Shown here piece after piece: positions 6,818 to 10,134 of a stretch of DNA of 10,134 nucleotides. This DNA is from Spirochaeta sp. Its GTDB lineage: Bacteria > Spirochaetota > Spirochaetia > Sphaerochaetales > Sphaerochaetaceae. Each line of letters begins with the position of its first letter. Within the stretch, counting starts at the first letter, position 1. The position numbers and the translations under genes were made by a program. Under the pieces are notes generated by a model. It ran no database searches. It was not told the origin of the DNA and was given only the letters and a program-made list of their open reading frames with translations. The stretch is from the NCBI GenBank assembly GCA_020054965.1, contig JAIMZO010000034.1, positions 1 through 10,134 of the forward strand, given 5' to 3'.

Positions 6818-6890
6818 TGAGCCGCACAGGATTCGGACCTGTGACCCACGCCTTAAAAGGGCGTTGCTCTACCAGCTGAGCTAGCGGCCC
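6818..6890 (-). tRNA. tRNA-Lys(TTT) with unusual T-loop
   Basis: A complete 73-nt cloverleaf without encoded CCA. The anticodon stem ACGCC/GGCGT surrounds loop CTTTTAA, giving anticodon TTT for lysine. The acceptor is GGGCCGC/GCGGCTC with a G2-U71 wobble, the D-arm GCTC/GAGC with GG in the loop, the discriminator A73 and the variable loop GGGTC. The T-stem ACAGG/CCTGT is perfect, but the loop reads TCCGAAT: position 55, nearly always U and modified to pseudouridine, is C (plus-strand g6836). Everything else looks functional. It is transcribed first, 30 nt ahead of tRNA-Glu; the spacer contains a small TAACA/TGTTA stem. Confidence 0.95.
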
Positions 6891-6904
6891 TTGCAACGTA
6901 ATGG

Positions 6905-6934
6905 ACTATACCAGAGAGCCCAAAAGGGTGTCAA
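6905..6934 (-). promoter_or_regulatory. Promoter of the tRNA-Lys/tRNA-Glu unit
   Basis: On the minus strand a perfect TTGACA (6929-6934) is followed after 18 bp by TATAGT (6905-6910), one base from consensus. Transcription would start close to 6898, about 8 nt before the mature tRNA-Lys. A strong promoter of this kind is expected for stable RNA genes. Confidence 0.85.
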
Positions 6935-7010
6935 CTACTTGAGAAGAATTATTGCCGCATCACGTGTGCTTTACGATGGCTTTCCGTGAATGGGACTGCC
7001 CCTTTGGTGT

Positions 7011-7940
7011 TCAAGCATACATTGCTGAAGCGATTATTACTGCAGCAATGGCGACAAGCGTATCCAAGGAGAGTGTGTTGTCGACGTAATCCGATTCACC
7101 TTCCTCATCACTGCGCATATAGATTGAGATCACAAACGGTGGAGGGGTAAGGAACATCGTCATGAGCGCAACCTGATACATCCTATCCATTCCCAACCAG
7201 GAGTCTACCACCAACGCATTAAGAAGGAGGGCAAACAGGGTAAGCAATATCCTTCTTGCCAGTATGGTCTTCAAGGATTTTCCTATCAGCTCCTTCCTGA
7301 TATGGATTCCGTAACCGATGGTGATTGCAATAAGGGGAACCGTCAATTGGGCAAGCAGGTCAATCATTTCAGCCAGTGTATCCCAGATGGGAGAGCTTTG
7401 GACGTGGGGAGCAATGAAGCTGGTTGCAAGCCCTCCAACGATGGCAAGAATTACTGGGCTGGTGATGATCTTTTTCAGCAGTTCACTGCCTTTGGCATTT
7501 CCATCGCGATGCTTGATCAATAGGGCCATCAAGATGGTAAAGACAAATACAACCTGTCCAAGATCTACCAGGGCTATCTTCCCCAGGTGTGCTTCCCCTT
7601 GGAAGGAGACAAATACGGCATATCCAAACATTCCCATCTCAAAGCCGGTCATCATCAATGCAAAGTAGGGACTGTGTATCTTCAGAAGCTTCCCGATATA
7701 GTGCCCCAAGACAACCATGATCAGGCACACAACAAAAATGAGGATTACCAGAATTAGATAACGGCTTTCCAGTTCTATCGACGAGAAGGCCTGAAACAAC
7801 AATGCCGGCAAGGCAAGATCAGAGACAATCCTCTTTACATGGGAAAGTGATTCGGTGGAGAAGAAATTGGTTCGTTGCAGCGCATAGCCCAACAAGAAAA
7901 GCAGTAACAGCGGTACGACAGGCAGTATCTGTTCAATCAT
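7011..7940 (-). CDS. AEC (auxin efflux carrier) family transporter
   Basis: A 309-residue inner-membrane protein of the AEC family, secondary carriers that in bacteria usually move organic acids, amino acids or related anions. About ten hydrophobic segments form the two inverted five-helix halves of the fold. The broken crossover helices are visible as GFEMGMFGYAVF (99-110) in the first half and TPPPFVISIYM (265-275) in the second. LPALLF (44-49) and TVPLIAITIGYGI (200-212) are further family-like patches. The substrate is unknown; plant-type auxin transport is not implied. The start at 7940 is preferred because AGAGG lies 6 nt upstream and hydrophobic sequence begins at once; the in-frame ATG at 7961 has no ribosome site. 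It stands 86 nt downstream of the ComM-like gene, with a short palindrome between them. Confidence 0.86.
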   Translation of the reverse strand: MIEQILPVVPLLLLFLLGYALQRTNFFSTESLSHVKRIVSDLALPALLFQAFSSIELESRYLILVILIFVVCLIMVVLGHYIGKLLKIHSPYFALMMTGFEMGMFGYAVFVSFQGEAHLGKIALVDLGQVVFVFTILMALLIKHRDGNAKGSELLKKIITSPVILAIVGGLATSFIAPHVQSSPIWDTLAEMIDLLAQLTVPLIAITIGYGIHIRKELIGKSLKTILARRILLTLFALLLNALVVDSWLGMDRMYQVALMTMFLTPPPFVISIYMRSDEEGESDYVDNTLSLDTLVAIAAVIIASAMYA

Positions 7941-7946
7941 TGCATT

Positions 7947-7951
7947 CCTCT
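7947..7951 (-). promoter_or_regulatory. Shine-Dalgarno AGAGG fixing the AEC start
   Basis: On the minus strand AGAGGAA lies 4-6 nt before the ATG at 7940, favouring that start over the ATG at 7961. Confidence 0.55.
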
Positions 7952-7965
7952 CTGTATTCATGATG

Positions 7966-7983
7966 GTAGTGATTTGCCACTAC
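7966..7983. promoter_or_regulatory. Interrupted palindrome GTAGTG-N6-CACTAC, possible operator
   Basis: A perfect 6-bp inverted repeat with a 6-nt spacer lies 26-43 nt upstream of the AEC start codon. On the minus strand a candidate weak promoter, TTGCTG then CATCAT with 17-bp spacing, overlaps it, so a dimeric regulator bound here could control the transporter. The half-sites are short and chance occurrence is possible. Confidence 0.3.
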
Positions 7984-8026
7984 AGCAAGAATCTTCAACA
8001 AGTATAAAGGCTAACAGCCCAAACCG

Positions 8027-9382
8027 CTAGTGGTAATGACGGTCTTTGGGAAGCAGGTAGAGCCAGTAAGCCTTCTCCATTATCTCCAGGGTAACCGATT
8101 CCTTTCCTTCCCAGTCTGCAATCACCTGCGCCAAGGTGCAGCAGAGTTCTGCTCTCCTGAGGCTTTTTTGCGTATGAGCCATCACCTTGCTGTAACAAGG
8201 AAAAAGATGGGCAAACCCTTCACGCTTGCGTTTTGGTTGCAGGGACCGGACATGCTCCATGGCTTTCTTGTCAACATGGAAAGCCTCGACTGTTCCCGTC
8301 AGCAATGGTTCCGGCTCCAAGGCAAGGGCAATGGCGAACCGGTCAAGCAAGGGCCAGCCGAGCATTCCCCAGAATTGATCAATCTGGGTCTGTGTGCAGC
8401 GGCATACTCCGTGAGGATCACCCAGATTTGCACAGCGGCATCCGTTTGTTGCAGAAACGATGGTGCAGTGAAGTGGATACTCTCCCACTCTGTATGTATC
8501 CAGCAATTGTGCAAGTGTCGTTCTCACTTTTGGTTTCTGGTTTGCGAGTTCATCCACAAGCAGCGCTCCCCCATGTGCCCGGCATATCCAGGGTGGGGTT
8601 CCTGCGAGTATTTTCTGTTGGCTCATACCGGCTTCCAAGCGTAGAAGGGGGGATTCCTTGGTTTGTTTCCCATGGATTGCCCAGACTTCCTGCTCCCGTT
8701 CTCCCCTAAGGGGTGGAAGCAACGCTTTGGTTCTGCTCAGCAATAAGCTTTTCCCACTACCCGGTGGTCCATAGAAGAGCAGTGGTAATTCTCCGGCGAC
8801 AGCGTAGCAGAGCGCTTGTTTCGCTTCTTGCAAGCCAAGGATGCCGGAGAATGGATCTTCCCACCCTGTATGCTTCTTGCCAGCCTCCACACCCTGCATC
8901 TCGTTTTCTGGATGACGTAATGCAAATCTCCAAAGCTGGCTTAACGCAGACGCAATGGAGGGACATGAAATGCTGTTGTGGACAGTGGGGATGTTTTCTC
9001 CTGTTAGGACAAGAGATATCCCAGCTTCTTCGCACAACCGTGTCAGCTCCCTCTGTAATGGGGGTGGACTGACCAATGTGCCTGTGATGTCAATGGTTCC
9101 ATAAAGAAGGATGGAGTGGTTGCTTATTTCGAGAAGGTTTTTCTCCATGCAAAGGAGGACAAGGAAAACCGGAGCAAGTATGCATTCCAGAGATGCGTAG
9201 GGTGGTACTTGGATTGACAGCTTGGGAAGGGGAGCTTGGTAGTATGCTCTCAGGTCCTGTTTCAAGCGCGAAGATTTATCCAGGGAAAGTCCGCGGATGG
9301 TAAAGCTGGCGGATGTTCTTGAGACCTGGACCCGGAGTAGGGTACCGGTAAAACCGGTTCGTTGGTATCCATATATATGCAT
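8027..9382 (-). CDS. Divergent ComM/YifB-like AAA+ ATPase (Mg-chelatase fold)
   Basis: A 451-residue protein related to ComM/YifB, helicase-like ATPases of the Mg-chelatase group that aid branch migration of incoming DNA in transformable bacteria. The N-terminal part (about 10-130) matches the ComM start: FTGTLLRVQV, then FTIRGLSLDKSSRLKQDLRA. The ATPase core has Walker A YGPPGSGKS (Lys211), Walker B GGALLVDEL (271-279), ATNGCRCANLGDPHGVCRC (311-329) in place of the NPCPCG-type motif, and LLDRF (345-349). The C-terminal SLRRAELCCTLAQVIADWEG (407-426) matches the family's sensor-2 helix. It is about 50 residues shorter than usual and lacks the RPFRxPHH motif before Walker B. Cys315, Cys317, Cys327 and Cys329 could bind zinc. 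No in-frame start exists upstream because of a TAA; AGGTGG sits almost against the ATG, and the MATE gene ends 18 nt upstream, so coupling is likely. Its role is uncertain. Confidence 0.78.
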   Translation of the reverse strand: MHIYGYQRTGFTGTLLRVQVSRTSASFTIRGLSLDKSSRLKQDLRAYYQAPLPKLSIQVPPYASLECILAPVFLVLLCMEKNLLEISNHSILLYGTIDITGTLVSPPPLQRELTRLCEEAGISLVLTGENIPTVHNSISCPSIASALSQLWRFALRHPENEMQGVEAGKKHTGWEDPFSGILGLQEAKQALCYAVAGELPLLFYGPPGSGKSLLLSRTKALLPPLRGEREQEVWAIHGKQTKESPLLRLEAGMSQQKILAGTPPWICRAHGGALLVDELANQKPKVRTTLAQLLDTYRVGEYPLHCTIVSATNGCRCANLGDPHGVCRCTQTQIDQFWGMLGWPLLDRFAIALALEPEPLLTGTVEAFHVDKKAMEHVRSLQPKRKREGFAHLFPCYSKVMAHTQKSLRRAELCCTLAQVIADWEGKESVTLEIMEKAYWLYLLPKDRHYH

Positions 9383-9400
9383 ACCACCTAAGAGGAGTTA

Positions 9401-10134
9401 TCAGGTAGCCTGCTTCATGATACTGCGAAAATGACGCATCTGGATCCGGTAGGCAAAGATCAGGAGGATGGCTGCGGCAATCCAAGCCAGTGGGCTGGAG
9501 AGAATGATGCCCCTATATCCCAATAAGCCAGGAAGCGTAAAGGCTGTAAGTGCGCGGAATAGCAACTCCTGGATGGAAGAAAGCATGGGGATCAACCCTG
9601 ATCCCAGTCCTTGGCAGGTATTTCTGAAAACGAAGATGAGCCCAAGGGGGATGAAGAAGTAGGAGATAAGAGAAAGGTATTGATTGGTTTGCTCTATCAC
9701 ATGACTTTGCGAAGCGTCGATGAAGAGCAAGGCAAGGAAATCACCGGCAAAGAACACCAGAAGAAATGCTGCCAGGCTGAAAATCACATTCAGCATGAGT
9801 GCGCTCTTAAGACCTTGGGAGATTCTGGTAAGATACCCTCCTCCTAGATTCTGTGCACTGTAGGTGGCCATGGCAAGGCCGAGTGTCATCAGGGGCTGGG
9901 TCACAAGCTGTTCGATGCGGGTACCCACCGAGTAGGCTGCAACAGTATCGCTGCCAAAGGTATTGATGACAGCCTGGACTATCATGACCCCAATTGCACA
10001 GACAGAGAATTGGAGCGCACTGGGCAAGCCGATACGCAGCAATCTGCCGATCATGGGCCAGTCAATACTCCAGTCTTCTCTCTTCAGGTGAAGGATCGGG
10101 TATCGCTTGTAGATATAGAAAAGACAGAGCAGAG
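9401..10134 (-). CDS. MATE family efflux transporter (partial, C-terminal part)
   Basis: The reading frame is open to the window edge. It reads LLCLFYIYKRYP before the first visible methionine at 10054, so the start lies outside the window. About 243 residues are seen, roughly the C-terminal half of a 450-residue MATE (NorM/DinF-like) exporter, which expels cationic or other organic compounds using a Na+ or H+ gradient. The pattern is typical: RIGLPSALQFS opens the second bundle, INTFGSDTVAAYSVGTRIE follows, then YSAQNLGGG, and six hydrophobic helices run to a basic end. The substrate cannot be deduced. The 18-nt gap to the ComM-like gene suggests one transcript; nothing links them functionally. 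Confidence 0.88.
   Translation of the reverse strand, partial: LLCLFYIYKRYPILHLKREDWSIDWPMIGRLLRIGLPSALQFSVCAIGVMIVQAVINTFGSDTVAAYSVGTRIEQLVTQPLMTLGLAMATYSAQNLGGGYLTRISQGLKSALMLNVIFSLAAFLLVFFAGDFLALLFIDASQSHVIEQTNQYLSLISYFFIPLGLIFVFRNTCQGLGSGLIPMLSSIQELLFRALTAFTLPGLLGYRGIILSSPLAWIAAAILLIFAYRIQMRHFRSIMKQAT

Noticed and set aside
6606..6896. A minus-strand open frame across both tRNA genes
   Set aside because: The interval is fully explained by two tRNAs and a terminator.
6442..6900. tRNA-adjacent integration site or mobile element
   Set aside because: No integrase, no duplicated tRNA 3' end and no flanking direct repeats are visible.
8008..8019. Small hairpin GGCT-GTT-AGCC followed by TTTAT after the ComM-like gene
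   Set aside because: A stem of only 4-5 bp is too weak to call a terminator with confidence.
8030..8644. Long plus-strand frames opposite the ComM-like gene, also at 8233-8709 and 8713-9072
   Set aside because: The opposite strand encodes clear Walker and Cys motifs across this span; these plus frames show no protein-family features.

Overview
The window looks like a chromosomal stretch from a free-living, sugar-using bacterium, probably a spirochaete of the Sphaerochaeta type. That assignment rests on recalled resemblance: moderate GC, a TatT-like periplasmic helical-repeat protein, a short fucose-isomerase-like sugar isomerase and a divergent ComM-like ATPase. No rRNA or other decisive marker is present. 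I see no phage genes, insertion sequence, CRISPR array or obvious foreign island.

Layout, left to right. (1) 23-1495 (+): a fucose/arabinose isomerase family enzyme, ending at an inverted repeat (1516-1542) shared with a convergent gene. (2) 1560-3841 (-): a two-gene unit, class-3-type aldehyde dehydrogenase then a secreted helical-repeat protein, with a near-consensus promoter in the short gap behind an M42 metallopeptidase. (3) 3903-4967 (-): the M42 peptidase. It is divergent from (4) 5173-6441 (+): a cation/proton antiporter; the 205-bp region between them holds a strong antiporter promoter and repeated CCTGCAA motifs. (5) 6442-6671: a gene-free gap with two inverted repeats. (6) 6672-6934 (-): a tRNA-Lys/tRNA-Glu transcription unit with a textbook promoter and terminator. 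(7) 7011-7940 (-): an auxin-efflux-carrier family transporter. (8) 8027-10134 (-): a ComM/Mg-chelatase-like AAA+ ATPase preceded, 18 nt away, by a MATE exporter whose 5' end lies outside the window.

Most of this is ordinary metabolic, transport and translation content, and I do not see a clear new multi-gene system. The points most worth a second look are: a tRNA-Lys whose T-loop carries C where U55 (pseudouridine) is nearly universal; a degenerate ComM-type ATPase that has lost the family's usual motif before Walker B yet keeps its ATPase core and a CxC-x9-CxC cysteine cluster; the repeat-rich divergent peptidase/antiporter control region; and the coupling of an aldehyde dehydrogenase to a secreted TatT-like protein.

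Several starts were moved downstream of the longest possible reading frame (helical-repeat protein, peptidase, antiporter, AEC transporter), because a Shine-Dalgarno sequence and family alignment support the internal methionine.
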